A stretch of 64,000 bases of DNA, taken from assembly GCF_009557615.1 (NCBI RefSeq), contig NZ_CP045652.1, positions 806,001-870,000 on the forward strand, read 5' to 3'. Under the pieces are notes generated by a model. The model was not told the origin of the DNA. It searched no databases and was given only the letters and a program-made list of their open reading frames with translations. Made by a program: the position numbers and the translations under genes. Below are positions 20,356 to 30,000 of this stretch, one piece after another (positions within the stretch are counted from its first letter, which is position 1; each line of letters opens with the position of its first letter). This DNA is from Sphingobacteruim zhuxiongii. GTDB lineage: Bacteria > Bacteroidota > Bacteroidia > Sphingobacteriales > Sphingobacteriaceae.

Positions 20356-21331
20356 TTCCAAAATCGCCTTCAACGAATAGTTTTTCATAACCAGCCCCTG
20401 TTGCGATATTAATTATTTCTTGAGCATCCTTGGTCATGCATAGCGCATGAATGAGTCCCGCCATAAATGCATCACCCGAACCAATACGATCAATAATCTC
20501 ATTTGTTTCGTAGGTTGTCGATACGGTATTTTCTGTTTTTGAATGGTAGGTGCCAAAGAATAGATTATGCGTTGGGTTATCCATAAAGCGGAACGTATTT
20601 GCAATATGTTCCACTTGCGGGAATTTTGCGAATAATGCTGCAGCAGAGCTATTCGCAGCTTCTACTAGATCAGATTTCGCTGTGTGCCGATCTAGAGATT
20701 CTGGTACAGGAATTCCTGCCATAGTGTTTGCTGCCCAGATATTACCCATTATAACTTGGCAATACGCCAGTAATTCAGGCATGATCTCCAATGGAGACTT
20801 CCCATATTGCCAAAGGCGGTTTCTATAATTTAAGTCCACAGAAATATAAATCCCACGGTTTTTTGCTTCTTGCAGAACCAAGAGCATAACATCTGCCATT
20901 TCTTGATTTAAAGCAGGCGTGAGCGCTGTCCAATGTAACCAATCAACATCCTCGAACAGCTTGTCGAAATCCAAATCCGCTGCTTGTAATTGAGAAAAGC
21001 TAGAATACTTACGGTCGTATATGACTTCTCCTTTTGTCAATCCATTAGCTGACAAAAGAAAATAAGATCCAATTCGATCGCCAATTTGGAGGCATTTTGA
21101 TGTATCTACTTGGTGTTGATTTAATACGGATAAAACTTCCTCGCTAAGCTTATTTGTAGGGAAGGCACTTGCATATTGGACTGCTGTACCCATCTGTCCT
21201 AAAGAACAAGCAACATTTGCTTCAGATCCGCCGGGGTAAATTCTTAATAAGTTCTCTTGACTTCCAAAGAAACTATCTCCAACACTTTGTTGTCTGATTA
21301 GTATTTCTCCAAATGATAAAACGTGTGGCAT
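20342..21331 (-). CDS. kdgK: 2-dehydro-3-deoxygluconate kinase (PfkB family)
   Basis: Phosphorylates KDG with ATP to KDPG. The 329-residue protein has the PfkB N-terminal signature region ('GGSEANVACSLGQMG') and the C-terminal ATP/catalytic motif 'RIGSGDAFMAGLIHAL' with the catalytic Asp. Specificity for KDG is inferred from context: eda follows directly and the divergent operon makes KDG. Confidence 0.9.
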   Translation of the reverse strand: MPHVLSFGEILIRQQSVGDSFFGSQENLLRIYPGGSEANVACSLGQMGTAVQYASAFPTNKLSEEVLSVLNQHQVDTSKCLQIGDRIGSYFLLSANGLTKGEVIYDRKYSSFSQLQAADLDFDKLFEDVDWLHWTALTPALNQEMADVMLLVLQEAKNRGIYISVDLNYRNRLWQYGKSPLEIMPELLAYCQVIMGNIWAANTMAGIPVPESLDRHTAKSDLVEAANSSAAALFAKFPQVEHIANTFRFMDNPTHNLFFGTYHSKTENTVSTTYETNEIIDRIGSGDAFMAGLIHALCMTKDAQEIINIATGAGYEKLFVEGDFGNGKY

Positions 21332-21387
21332 AGGTTATTAAATAATGCAAGATAGTGGTTTTAAATCGCTTCCCAAGGAATATCTTC

Positions 21388-21399
21388 GCAAACGATTAC
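21388..21399. promoter_or_regulatory. Possible LacI-type operator in the uxu/kdg divergent promoter region
   Basis: GCAAACGATTAC is a partly symmetric site centred on CG, like LacI-family operators, in the 145-bp gap between kdgK and the uxuB-type gene. Only part of the symmetry is kept, so this is tentative. Confidence 0.3.
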
Positions 21400-21476
21400 G
21401 TAATAAATGTCTTAAAAATGCATAATATTTATCGATAAATTGTTTATCATTGAAAGAATTAATCAGACCATAAACT

Positions 21477-22298
21477 ATGAGTATTCTAGATAAATTTTCT
21501 CTGAAAGATAAGGTAATTGTTATAACCGGTGGTACCGGTATCTTGGGTAAATCCTTTGTCCGGGCGGTTGCTGAAGCCGGCGCCAAAGTTTGTATCATTG
21601 GGCGTAGTCAGGAGAAAATCGACGAACGAGTTGAACAAGCAAAATCTTTAGGAGCAGAGGCCATTGGTGTGATTGCTGATGTAATGAATGAGCAATCTGT
21701 ACACGAAGCGAAAGAATCAATCCTAAAGGCATTTGGAACAATAGACGGTTTGATTAATGCTGTAGGTGGAAATATACCTGGCGCAACGATCGGAGACGAT
21801 CAAAACATATTCGATAATAAGATTCAAGATACGATCAAAGCAATTGAACTTAACTTGTATGGTACTATCATTCCAACGATGATTTTGGGACAAGTGATTG
21901 CAGAGAAAGGAATAGGAGCCATTATCAATATTTCTTCCCTTGCTGCTAGCCGACCATTAACTCGCGTATTGGGATACACCGTTGCAAAACACGGAATCGA
22001 TGGATTTACGAAATGGATGTCAACGGAATTAGCACTTCGGTATGGCGATAAAGTACGGGTAAATGCAATTGCACCTGGGGTATTTTTGACTGAACAAAAT
22101 AGAGCATTATTAACTAATCCTGATGGAACTTATAGCCCAAGAGCGCAGAAGTTCATCAATGGTACACCTTACCAACGTTTAGGAGACCCAAGCGAATTAG
22201 AAGGAACATTGGTATATCTACTTAGTGAGGCTTCAGCATTCGTCTCTGGTGAGACTGTATTTGTTGACGGTGGATTTAATTCTTGGTGTGGCGTATAA
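21477..22298 (+). CDS. SDR-family oxidoreductase, probable D-mannonate oxidoreductase (fructuronate reductase)
   Basis: A classical short-chain dehydrogenase of 273 residues: nucleotide-binding 'TGGTGILGKSF' near residue 18, catalytic Ser in 'NISSLAASRP', the Tyr-Lys pair in 'YTVAKHG', and C-terminal 'GETVFVDGGFNSW'. It is unrelated in fold to the long-chain UxuB of E. coli. The substrate is inferred from its place directly before mannonate dehydratase and opposite kdgK-eda: it should interconvert fructuronate and mannonate. The stop is 13 bp from uxuA. Confidence 0.8.
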   Translation: MSILDKFSLKDKVIVITGGTGILGKSFVRAVAEAGAKVCIIGRSQEKIDERVEQAKSLGAEAIGVIADVMNEQSVHEAKESILKAFGTIDGLINAVGGNIPGATIGDDQNIFDNKIQDTIKAIELNLYGTIIPTMILGQVIAEKGIGAIINISSLAASRPLTRVLGYTVAKHGIDGFTKWMSTELALRYGDKVRVNAIAPGVFLTEQNRALLTNPDGTYSPRAQKFINGTPYQRLGDPSELEGTLVYLLSEASAFVSGETVFVDGGFNSWCGV

Positions 22299-22311
22299 TA
22301 TAAAGACCTGT

Positions 22312-23481
22312 ATGCAATTTTTAGAACAAACATGGAGATGGTATGGTCCGAATGATTCGGTGTCCTTACAAGACGTTAAACAAGCCGGAGCAACCGGTAT
22401 TGTTTCAGCGCTACATCATATAGCGCATGGCGAAGTTTGGCCATTAGAAGATATAAAAGAAAGAAAACGAATTATAGAAGAAGCAGGTTTAACTTGGTCT
22501 GTTGTCGAAAGTGTACCTGTTCATGAGGCAATCAAAACCGGCGCTCCCAACAGAGATGAGTATCTTGAGCGTTATAAGCAATCCCTGAAAAATCTAGCCT
22601 CTTGTGGTATCAAGACCGTATGCTATAACTTTATGCCGGTATTAGATTGGACGCGCACGCAGCTAGACTTAACAATGAAAGACGGTTCTAAGGCATTGTA
22701 CTTCGATTGGATTGATCTGGCTATCTTCGATATTTATATATTGAAGCGTCAGGATGCTAAAAATGATTATCCAACCAATGTTCAAGAAGACGCGGAAAAT
22801 AAATTTCAAAGCTTGGATCAAAATGCGTTAAGTGAATTGGAAAGAGTCGTTCTGATGGGAATTCCTGGAGAGAGCGATATTACGTTAGATTCATTGCAAA
22901 ATAGTATTTCGGTTTATTCTGAAATTGGTTTTGATGGCTTACGAAAAAATTTACTCTACTTCCTAAACAGCATTGCTGAGGTTTGTGAAGAGAACGGTGT
23001 CTTAATGACTATCCATCCGGACGATCCTCCTTATCCAATATTGGGTTTACCTCGTATTGTGAGTAATGCCGAAGACTTAAATTATATTATAACAGAGCAA
23101 TCGAAGGAATTTAACGGTATCTGTTTTTGTACGGGTTCCTTAGGAGCCGGACCAAAGAACGATCTTCCTGCAATATTTGATTTAGTGAAACACCGAGTGA
23201 ATTTTGTTCACCTTAGAAACGTAAAACGTGACGCGATTGGCAGTTTTTATGAAGCTGATCATTTAGACGGTGATGTAGATATGTTTAAAGTGATGGAAGC
23301 GCTAGTTGCAGAGAATCAAAAGAGAAAGCAGCCAATTCCATTCCGTCCAGATCATGGCCATCAAATGTTAGATGATTTAAATAAAGTTACCAATCCCGGG
23401 TATTCGGCGATAGGACGTTTGAGAGGCTTAGCAGAGCTCCGTGGTCTAGAGCTTGGTATTATTCGTTCGAATAGCAAATAA
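22312..23481 (+). CDS. uxuA: Mannonate dehydratase
   Basis: Converts D-mannonate to 2-keto-3-deoxygluconate (KDG). From ATG 22312 the protein has 389 residues and begins 'MQFLEQTWRWYGPNDSVSL', the expected UxuA start. An open frame reaches upstream into the previous gene but is not coding. Typical segments include 'GIVSALHHIAHGEVW', 'TIHPDDPPYPILGLPRIV', 'CFCTGSLGAGP' and 'FRPDHGHQML', which supply metal-binding His/Cys/Asp residues. Glucuronate isomerase is not in this window. Confidence 0.96.
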   Translation: MQFLEQTWRWYGPNDSVSLQDVKQAGATGIVSALHHIAHGEVWPLEDIKERKRIIEEAGLTWSVVESVPVHEAIKTGAPNRDEYLERYKQSLKNLASCGIKTVCYNFMPVLDWTRTQLDLTMKDGSKALYFDWIDLAIFDIYILKRQDAKNDYPTNVQEDAENKFQSLDQNALSELERVVLMGIPGESDITLDSLQNSISVYSEIGFDGLRKNLLYFLNSIAEVCEENGVLMTIHPDDPPYPILGLPRIVSNAEDLNYIITEQSKEFNGICFCTGSLGAGPKNDLPAIFDLVKHRVNFVHLRNVKRDAIGSFYEADHLDGDVDMFKVMEALVAENQKRKQPIPFRPDHGHQMLDDLNKVTNPGYSAIGRLRGLAELRGLELGIIRSNSK

Positions 23482-23513
23482 TTAATCTTTAGCACATAGT
23501 AGACGAAAGTCTG

Positions 23514-23548
23514 AAAGGGTATTGAACAAGCGTCAATACCCTTTTTTT
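23514..23548 (+). terminator. Terminator after uxuA
   Basis: AAAGGGTATTGA (23514-23525) pairs with TCAATACCCTTT (23533-23544), loop 7 nt, T-run. Confidence 0.9.
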
Positions 23549-23664
23549 ATGTCTTCAAACGTACCTTTACTATTCGTCTTGCTACAGTCTTATGTTGTTC
23601 TCTCGCAAAGGGCTAAGGTATGAAGCAGTTTCGAAGAATTGAAGCAGAAGTATATTGTCTACTC

Positions 23665-23696
23665 CAAAAAAAATGAGCCCCTTTGCAGGAGCTCAT
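23665..23696 (-). terminator. Terminator after the lolA-like gene (minus strand)
   Basis: On the minus strand TGAGC...GCTCA flanks a CC/GG-rich loop and is followed by a run of eight T. Confidence 0.75.
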
Positions 23697-23724
23697 GTGA
23701 TATCTTATTTCTAGAATAGAATAG

Positions 23725-24366
23725 CTATCTCAAGTCAACGACTTCAAATCCTGGATAATTTCCCTTTTGGAATTGAAACGTTTGAGGAGTAACTGAGTTA
23801 TTGACAAACAAGGTGTTAATCGTATAGGTATAACGTGATCCAGATTTATCAAAAACGGTGACATCGTGGATGTGATTATTCTTGTTTACCCGCAGTTTAA
23901 TCTTAAAGTAATTTCGTTTAGTGTCGATTGGCGACAACTCGACTACCTTTAATTTTCCAGCGCTCGATACCGTTTCATCATCCATACTGATGTATTTGAA
24001 GCCAGTTTTATAGAACGTGAAAATGTTGTTTGGACCGATAGATTCATTACTATGATCAGCCTCTGAAACTTGAACTTCTTTATCTTCTTTCAAAACAGAC
24101 CATACAGATTTACCATCAGAAATCAATTCTTGCGCTGGCAATACGATTTTATATTGCTGTGCTGGCTTGTTTAAAAACATCTCGCCCTTGTCTGTATAGC
24201 TTTCGCCTTTAGTTTGTACAGCCTTGAACGTGAAGTTTGACTGAATGGTTTTGTAGCTATCATATTTTTTGGATACTTCGTCCAAAAGGGATTTCGCATA
24301 GCGATCCTGTGCAACGGCACTACTCACCGAGAACAATGCCAACAATAAATAAACAACTCTAATCAT
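23725..24366 (-). CDS. LolA-like outer-membrane lipoprotein carrier protein
   Basis: A periplasmic protein of 213 residues. The signal peptide ends around 'SVSSAVAQ'. The rest matches the LolA fold: 'YKTIQSNFTFKAVQTKGE', 'GEMFLNKPAQQYKI', 'LISDGKSVWSVLKED'. LolA ferries lipoproteins from the inner to the outer membrane. It lies 2 bp downstream of ftsK, an order often seen in Bacteroidota. Whether it is the main LolA of the cell cannot be told from sequence. Confidence 0.87.
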   Translation of the reverse strand: MIRVVYLLLALFSVSSAVAQDRYAKSLLDEVSKKYDSYKTIQSNFTFKAVQTKGESYTDKGEMFLNKPAQQYKIVLPAQELISDGKSVWSVLKEDKEVQVSEADHSNESIGPNNIFTFYKTGFKYISMDDETVSSAGKLKVVELSPIDTKRNYFKIKLRVNKNNHIHDVTVFDKSGSRYTYTINTLFVNNSVTPQTFQFQKGNYPGFEVVDLR

Positions 24367-24368
24367 CT

Positions 24369-26984
24369 TTAATTATCTTTTCTTAATGTTTCCAAAAATT
24401 GTTCTAACGAATAATCATCTGGATAGAGCACCTCGCGTGCTTTACTTCCTTCAAATGGACCTACAATCCCTGCAGCTTCCAATTGATCGATAATTCGTCC
24501 AGCGCGGTTGTAACCTAATTTTAATTTCCGCTGTATTAAAGATGTTGAACCTTGTTGATGCATAACGATTAATCGCGCAGCTTCTTCGAATAGCTGATCG
24601 CGGTCAGAAGGGTCGAAGTCTGGAATACCATCACTATCACCATTCGGATCAATATATTCCGGTAGGTAATGTGCTGAAGGATATCCGCGTTGCGATCCGA
24701 TAAATTCAGAAACATCATCGACTTCCGGCGTATCCACGAATGCACATTGGATACGGATTAAGTCAGAACCTGTTGCTAGTAGCATATCTCCACGTCCAAT
24801 CAATTGATCCGCACCGCCACTATCTAAGATGGTGCGTGAATCGATTTTCGACAAAACGCGGAAGGCTAGACGTGCTGGGAAGTTCGCTTTAATCGTACCA
24901 GTAATAATGTTCACAGACGGTCTTTGCGTAGCAATGACCAAGTGAATTCCTACCGCACGTGCTAACTGTGCTAATCGAGCAATCGGTGTTTCTACCTCTT
25001 TACCTGCCGTCATCATCAAATCGGCAAACTCATCAATAACAAGAACTATAAATGGTAAGAATCGATGACCCTCCTCAGGGTTTAATCGACGATTGATAAA
25101 TTTTACATTATATTCCTTTAAATTCCTTACTTGTGCATTTTTTAACAAATCATAACGTTGATCCATTTCAATACACAATGAATTTAAAGTGTTAATCACT
25201 TTCTTCGTGTCGGTAATAATTGCATCATCCTCGTTTGGAAGCTTCGCTAAGAAATGCCTTTCGATTTTCTTGAATAGCGAAAGCTCAACTTTCTTGGGAT
25301 CGACTAATACAAATTTTAATTCTGCGGGGTGCTTTTTATATAGCAAGGAAGTCAAAATTGCATTGATACCAACTGATTTACCTTGTCCTGTTGCCCCAGC
25401 AACAAGTAAGTGAGGCATTTTTGCTAAATCGGCAATATAAACCTCATTGGAGATTGTTTTACCTAAAGCAATAGGTAAATCCATATCTGTCTTTTGAAAC
25501 TTCTCTGTAGCGAGGATAGAACGCATAGACACCATTTCTGGGCTGCTATTTGGAACCTCAATACCAATAGTTCCTTTCCCTGGCATCGGCGCGATAATAC
25601 GAATTCCTAAAGCGGCTAAGCTTAGGGCGATATCATCTTCCAAGTTTTTGATTTTTGAAATACGAACACCTGGTTTCGGGATAATCTCATAAAGCGTTAC
25701 AGTAGGACCGATAGTCGCTTTGATATGTTCGATTTCAATGCTATAATTTCTTAAGGTTTCTACAATTTTATTTTTGTTCGCCTCTAGTTCTTGTTGATTT
25801 ATAGTGATTTTTCCAGTGCCATAATCTTTTAATAAATCCAATGTAGGATATTTATAGCCTGATAAATCAAGTTTAGGGTCGTATTCGCCGAATTTTTCTA
25901 CTAAATCATTTGCTGAGATCGGTTTCTCTTCCACAACCTTGGCAACTGTTAAGTTTGGACTCGCAACAAGTTCTTCATCCGCCTCTTCAAATTCAGGCTC
26001 TTCGATACTGAATGCAATTTCATCCGTTTTTTCTGGCGTAGTTACTGGTGCAGATTTAACCGTATTAACCGATAAAGGAAGCGAAACTGTTAAGTCTTCG
26101 GGTTCTTCTATTTCCTCTTTTTCCACAGGACGAGGTCGTGTCACCGCCTCTTCTACAGGGTGCGCGTAAGTATGAGTCGCTACCTCGTTTGCTTTCGGTT
26201 TGTTAATGGTATTGCTGTGACTGATGAGTTGCTCATCCGTCAATTCTTCATCCTCTTCTTCTTCATCGTCTTCCAGGGCATTGTTTCCTTGGAACGATAG
26301 TTTCAAGTCTAGATTATAAACTAAAACAAGGGCGGTTAGTAGAATAAAGATTAGTAGTCCTGCGGTTCCAACAACACCGATTTGAGACTTGAGGATTTGA
26401 TTTGTCCAGAAGCCAAATTTACCTTCAAGAATATGTGGTGTATCGTAGATAAAGTCTTGAATAAAACCGAAAGTTACCGATAGAAAAAGTATAGACACTG
26501 CACAATACAGTAAGGTTTTCCATACCGGAAGGATAGATTTTTTATAAAGGAATTTATACCCAATAACAAAAAGTACAACGATAAATAGGAAAGATGCGGC
26601 ACCAAACCATTCATAAATAAATTGGTTGGCGAGTAACGCACCAAACTTCCCTAGCTTGTTTTCGACGAGGGGAATCTCCGTGTTATCATCATGTAGTTCA
26701 TCTGCTGTGTTCAAGAGCGTACTCCAGCCACCATTGGTCGCTGCTATGTAGCTTTGATCCGCTTTCCAAGTGAATAAATATGAAATAAAGGCAACTGCGA
26801 AAAGTCCGGCTAATAATAGCAGAAATAACCCTAGGATTTTCAACGCTTTCCGTTGTCCTTCAGAGAAGTTAATTTGGTCGAATGATTTGCGTGTGCTTCG
26901 TTTTTGATAGGATAAAGTAGTATTCTTAGCCTTCTTTGTCCCTGTCGATCCACTACCGTTTTTAAATGTATTTAATTTAGCCAT
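24369..26984 (-). CDS. ftsK: FtsK/SpoIIIE DNA translocase
   Basis: A division-site DNA pump of 871 residues. The N-terminus has about four membrane helices (residues about 45-220), then an acidic, proline-rich linker ('DDEEEEDEELTDEQLI'), then the RecA-like motor with Walker A 'GATGQGKSVGINAI' near residue 530 and Walker B 'FIVLVIDEFADLMM', and a C-terminal winged-helix gamma domain ('LIQRKLKLGYNRAGRIIDQL') that reads orientation sequences. It moves chromosome ends apart and activates dimer resolution. A possible minus-strand -7 box (CAAACTTA, 27009-27016) precedes it. Confidence 0.97.
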   Translation of the reverse strand: MAKLNTFKNGSGSTGTKKAKNTTLSYQKRSTRKSFDQINFSEGQRKALKILGLFLLLLAGLFAVAFISYLFTWKADQSYIAATNGGWSTLLNTADELHDDNTEIPLVENKLGKFGALLANQFIYEWFGAASFLFIVVLFVIGYKFLYKKSILPVWKTLLYCAVSILFLSVTFGFIQDFIYDTPHILEGKFGFWTNQILKSQIGVVGTAGLLIFILLTALVLVYNLDLKLSFQGNNALEDDEEEEDEELTDEQLISHSNTINKPKANEVATHTYAHPVEEAVTRPRPVEKEEIEEPEDLTVSLPLSVNTVKSAPVTTPEKTDEIAFSIEEPEFEEADEELVASPNLTVAKVVEEKPISANDLVEKFGEYDPKLDLSGYKYPTLDLLKDYGTGKITINQQELEANKNKIVETLRNYSIEIEHIKATIGPTVTLYEIIPKPGVRISKIKNLEDDIALSLAALGIRIIAPMPGKGTIGIEVPNSSPEMVSMRSILATEKFQKTDMDLPIALGKTISNEVYIADLAKMPHLLVAGATGQGKSVGINAILTSLLYKKHPAELKFVLVDPKKVELSLFKKIERHFLAKLPNEDDAIITDTKKVINTLNSLCIEMDQRYDLLKNAQVRNLKEYNVKFINRRLNPEEGHRFLPFIVLVIDEFADLMMTAGKEVETPIARLAQLARAVGIHLVIATQRPSVNIITGTIKANFPARLAFRVLSKIDSRTILDSGGADQLIGRGDMLLATGSDLIRIQCAFVDTPEVDDVSEFIGSQRGYPSAHYLPEYIDPNGDSDGIPDFDPSDRDQLFEEAARLIVMHQQGSTSLIQRKLKLGYNRAGRIIDQLEAAGIVGPFEGSKAREVLYPDDYSLEQFLETLRKDN

Positions 26985-27126
26985 GTAAATGACGCTATTT
27001 TTCTTCTACAAACTTAAAAAAAAATGAGAGAATTGTTCGCTTTGATTGATTTGATTTATCTATCCTTGTAGCAATAAGCTTTCCAAACTCGTTAGTAAGG
27101 GTAAATAATAATTGTTTTTTGTTGAT

Positions 27127-27840
27127 ATGAATATTCTGAGAAGCCTCAAACATATATCTGTTGTTTTTTTCAGCGCTCTACTTTTCATGAGTTGCCAAAA
27201 AGATGATCTATCTTCTGATCTCCCACATAACCAAACGACGTTTTCTGGTGCTGCTGCCTATAATGCTATTTACGGGAGCCTTGGGCTAGATTTTAAAATA
27301 GATGATAAGGTTCTGAATACAAATGAATATTTTGATTTGGGAAGTTTTGTTAGGCATAAAAGTGTGTTTCCTGGTGAGCGTAGTATATCCCTTTATAATC
27401 GGGAGAAAAATAGTGAGGTATTTCGTGCAGGGCAGCAATTTTCTGCGAGTAAAGTGTATTCTTTATTCTTCTATGGACGAGATAAGATAGAGATGAAGGT
27501 TGTTGAAGATAATTTGATTACACCTCCAGCTGGAAAAGTTAAGGTTCGCTTTGCGAATTTTGGAAACAACGTTAGTAAAGATTTGAAGATCCTTAAAGGG
27601 CAATCGACTTCCATAGGAGATAGAACCTTAGCAGTGCACGAGGTAAGCTATTTCCATGAATTTAATTCTAGTGAGCTTCGTTTTCAATTCTCAAACAAGT
27701 CTGATATTTCATTTGTTGGGATTTCCTTTGTACCTGAAGATCGAAGTGTCTATACGGTATTTTTAGTGCCTAGAATGGTTAGTAACCAGCGCGAACTGCA
27801 AGAGGTTGACTATGAAATCAAGATAATTAAGCACAATTAA
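27127..27840 (+). CDS. DUF4397-like lipoprotein of unknown function
   Basis: From ATG 27127 the protein has 237 residues (a TTG 15 nt upstream is less likely). A lipobox in 'ALLFMSCQKDD' predicts a lipid-anchored envelope protein. The body resembles DUF4397 proteins: a repeated beta-rich pattern with 'KVKVRFANFGNN' and a family-like 'YTVFLVP'. No catalytic motif is seen. It stands alone and converges with tyrS across a shared palindromic terminator. Confidence 0.7.
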   Translation: MNILRSLKHISVVFFSALLFMSCQKDDLSSDLPHNQTTFSGAAAYNAIYGSLGLDFKIDDKVLNTNEYFDLGSFVRHKSVFPGERSISLYNREKNSEVFRAGQQFSASKVYSLFFYGRDKIEMKVVEDNLITPPAGKVKVRFANFGNNVSKDLKILKGQSTSIGDRTLAVHEVSYFHEFNSSELRFQFSNKSDISFVGISFVPEDRSVYTVFLVPRMVSNQRELQEVDYEIKIIKHN

Positions 27841-27894
27841 CCATAAAAAGAAGAAGGGCCAATCGTCGATTGGCCCTTCTTCTTTTTATGGTTG
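27839..27894. terminator. Long perfect bidirectional terminator between the lipoprotein gene and tyrS
   Basis: A perfect inverted repeat of about 25 bp per arm: the arm starting AACCATAAAAAGAAGAAGGG at 27839 returns as its exact complement ending GGTT near 27893. It overlaps the lipoprotein stop codon. Both strands end in T-rich arms, serving both converging genes. Confidence 0.93.
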
Positions 27895-27897
27895 TGT

Positions 27898-29181
27898 TTA
27901 TCCAACAGTGACTAAATAATAGTTTTTCTTTCCGCGTTGGATAATCAAGTATTTATTGTCAATCAAGTTGGACTCATTGATCATTTGTTCAATATCCGTA
28001 AGCTTTTCTCTGTTTAGAGAAACACCTCCCCCTTGTAGCATTTTACGCGCTTCGCCTTTGGATGGGAAAACTGCGGTATCAACTGCTAATAAGTCCAGAA
28101 CGTTGATGCCAGCTTCCAACTTTTCTTTCAATAAGTTGAATTGAGGTACTCCATCAAAAACTTCTAATACTCCATCATGTTCTAAATCCGCAAGGAAATC
28201 TAATGATCCGTTTCCGAATAAGAACTCGGAAGTCTTCACTGCGGTTTCATAATCCTTCTCAGAGTGCGTTCTGATAGTGATATCTTTTGCTAATGCCTTT
28301 TGGACTACACGTAGATGTGGGGCAGTCTCATGTTCGGCGATAATAGCATCGATTTCTTCTTTCGGAAGTAGCGTGAAAATTTTAATCCAGTTTTTAGCGT
28401 CATCGTCTGAAGTATTCAACCAGAATTGGAAGAACTTATATGGTGATGTCTTTTTCGCATCTAACCATACAGCACCAGATTCTGTTTTTCCGAATTTCTG
28501 ACCGTCTGCTTTCTTGATTAGTTGTGTGGTCAATGCAAAGGCTGTTCCTTGATCCTGACGACGGATCATTTCACTTCCAGTTACAATGTTTCCCCATTGA
28601 TCGGAGCCACCCATTTGAATTTTACAATTGTGATGTTTCCATAGATAATAGAAATCATAACCTTGAATTAATTGATAGGTAAATTCGGTAAAAGATAGAC
28701 CATTGTCACCCTCCAAACGTTTCTTTACAGAATCTTTGGACATCATGTAATTCACGGTAATCAGCTTACCAACATCACGAATAAAATCTAAGAATTTAAA
28801 ATCCTTAAACCAGTCGTAGTTGTTGACCATCTTTGCATCGGTTTCACCATCACCGAAGTTTAAAAACTTCGCTAATTGCTTTTTCAAACAATCTACATTG
28901 TGGTTTAGTGTAGCCTCATCCAAAAGATTTCTTTCAGCTGATTTAAATGAAGGGTCGCCAATCATACCTGTTGCTCCACCCACTAACGCTACTGGCTTAT
29001 GGCCAGCATGTTGGAAATGGATTAAGGTCATGATTTGAGTTAAATGGCCTACGTGTAGTGAATCTCCTGTAGGATCGAATCCTATATAGCCAGATACTTG
29101 TTCTTTATTTAACAAATCCTCTGTGCCTGGCATGATGTCTTGAAGCATGCCTCTCCAACGTAATTCTTCTACAAAGCTCAT
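27898..29181 (-). CDS. tyrS: Tyrosyl-tRNA synthetase
   Basis: Charges tRNA-Tyr with tyrosine. A class I synthetase of 427 residues: the HIGH motif appears as 'HVGH' in '[13 protein letters not shown]', the KMSKS-like motif as 'KFGKT', and the tyrosine pocket as '[13 protein letters not shown]'. A C-terminal S4 RNA-binding domain follows ('[15 protein letters not shown]'). A minus-strand -7 box (TATCTTTG, 29214-29221) lies 33 bp upstream. Confidence 0.98.
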   Translation of the reverse strand: MSFVEELRWRGMLQDIMPGTEDLLNKEQVSGYIGFDPTGDSLHVGHLTQIMTLIHFQHAGHKPVALVGGATGMIGDPSFKSAERNLLDEATLNHNVDCLKKQLAKFLNFGDGETDAKMVNNYDWFKDFKFLDFIRDVGKLITVNYMMSKDSVKKRLEGDNGLSFTEFTYQLIQGYDFYYLWKHHNCKIQMGGSDQWGNIVTGSEMIRRQDQGTAFALTTQLIKKADGQKFGKTESGAVWLDAKKTSPYKFFQFWLNTSDDDAKNWIKIFTLLPKEEIDAIIAEHETAPHLRVVQKALAKDITIRTHSEKDYETAVKTSEFLFGNGSLDFLADLEHDGVLEVFDGVPQFNLLKEKLEAGINVLDLLAVDTAVFPSKGEARKMLQGGGVSLNREKLTDIEQMINESNLIDNKYLIIQRGKKNYYLVTVG

Positions 29182-29273
29182 AGTTTAACCCTTAAGATTT
29201 TTTAATTAAGTTGCAAAGATAAGAGATATTACTGTATCTTACAGATAATTTATAGGATTATAGCCAGGATAGG

Positions 29274-29957
29274 ATGAACTTTCTTTCTCATTTCTATTTC
29301 GAACGATATGCTACACAATCGGAACGTGTGCTGGGATCTTTGCTCCCTGATTTGCTGAAGAATGTGGATAAAACTTATGTATTTCATCCGCAGCGTTTCG
29401 AAGAAGAACTTTTTGTACAACCACTTAGTCTAGCGATATCCGAGGGATGGTATCGACATGTCGAAGTGGATAAACTATTCCATAGTAGCGAATTCTTTTT
29501 GGAGCATTGTCATGTGCTTCGAAAAAAGTTGGAACCTGTATTAAAAGGCCTGCCAATCCGAGCCTCTTTTCTCGCGCATATTGCAATTGAACTTTTACTG
29601 GACCATTTATTAATCAAACATGAGTTGGTTAACGTCGCGCGCTTATATGAGCATCTGGAGCACGTGAATCGAAGCGCATTGACAAATTATTTGTCGATAA
29701 TCGGTGTGACAGATATGGATGGTTTCTTTAAGTTCTACGATCGTTTTATTGAATCCCGTTATATCTTCGAGTATAAAGACCTAAGTCAGATTTCCAAACC
29801 GTTATTCAACATCTCAAAGCGGGTTTGGGACTTCCAAACAACACCTGACTATCATCAGAACCTAACCGAAGTTTTAGTAGAATACGAAGCAGAACATCTG
29901 CGAAATTTTAAAGATATCTATGTATATATTCAGGATAATATGACATATTTATCATAA
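29274..29957 (+). CDS. AcpH-like (DUF479-type) protein of uncertain function
   Basis: The 227-residue protein starts 'MNFLSHFYFERY', has 'LGSLLPDLLKNVDK' and His/Asp-rich helices ('GWYRHVEVDKLFH', 'FLAHIAIELLLDHLL'). The spacing resembles acyl-carrier-protein phosphodiesterases (MNFLAH..., GD, HR.ID, DH), which hydrolyse the phosphopantetheine arm of ACP. Several residues differ, and related Bacteroidota proteins are mostly called hypothetical. No membrane helix or signal peptide is seen. A gap of 43 bp leads to the permease gene. Confidence 0.5.
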   Translation: MNFLSHFYFERYATQSERVLGSLLPDLLKNVDKTYVFHPQRFEEELFVQPLSLAISEGWYRHVEVDKLFHSSEFFLEHCHVLRKKLEPVLKGLPIRASFLAHIAIELLLDHLLIKHELVNVARLYEHLEHVNRSALTNYLSIIGVTDMDGFFKFYDRFIESRYIFEYKDLSQISKPLFNISKRVWDFQTTPDYHQNLTEVLVEYEAEHLRNFKDIYVYIQDNMTYLS

Positions 29958-30000
29958 ATTTTTAGACTTTTGTATTCTTAATCCAATAATTTAACTAAAT

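Noticed and set aside
22225-22311. Upstream extension of uxuA overlapping the SDR gene
   Set aside because: The extension duplicates the 3' end of the SDR gene in another frame, and the family N-terminus begins at 22312.
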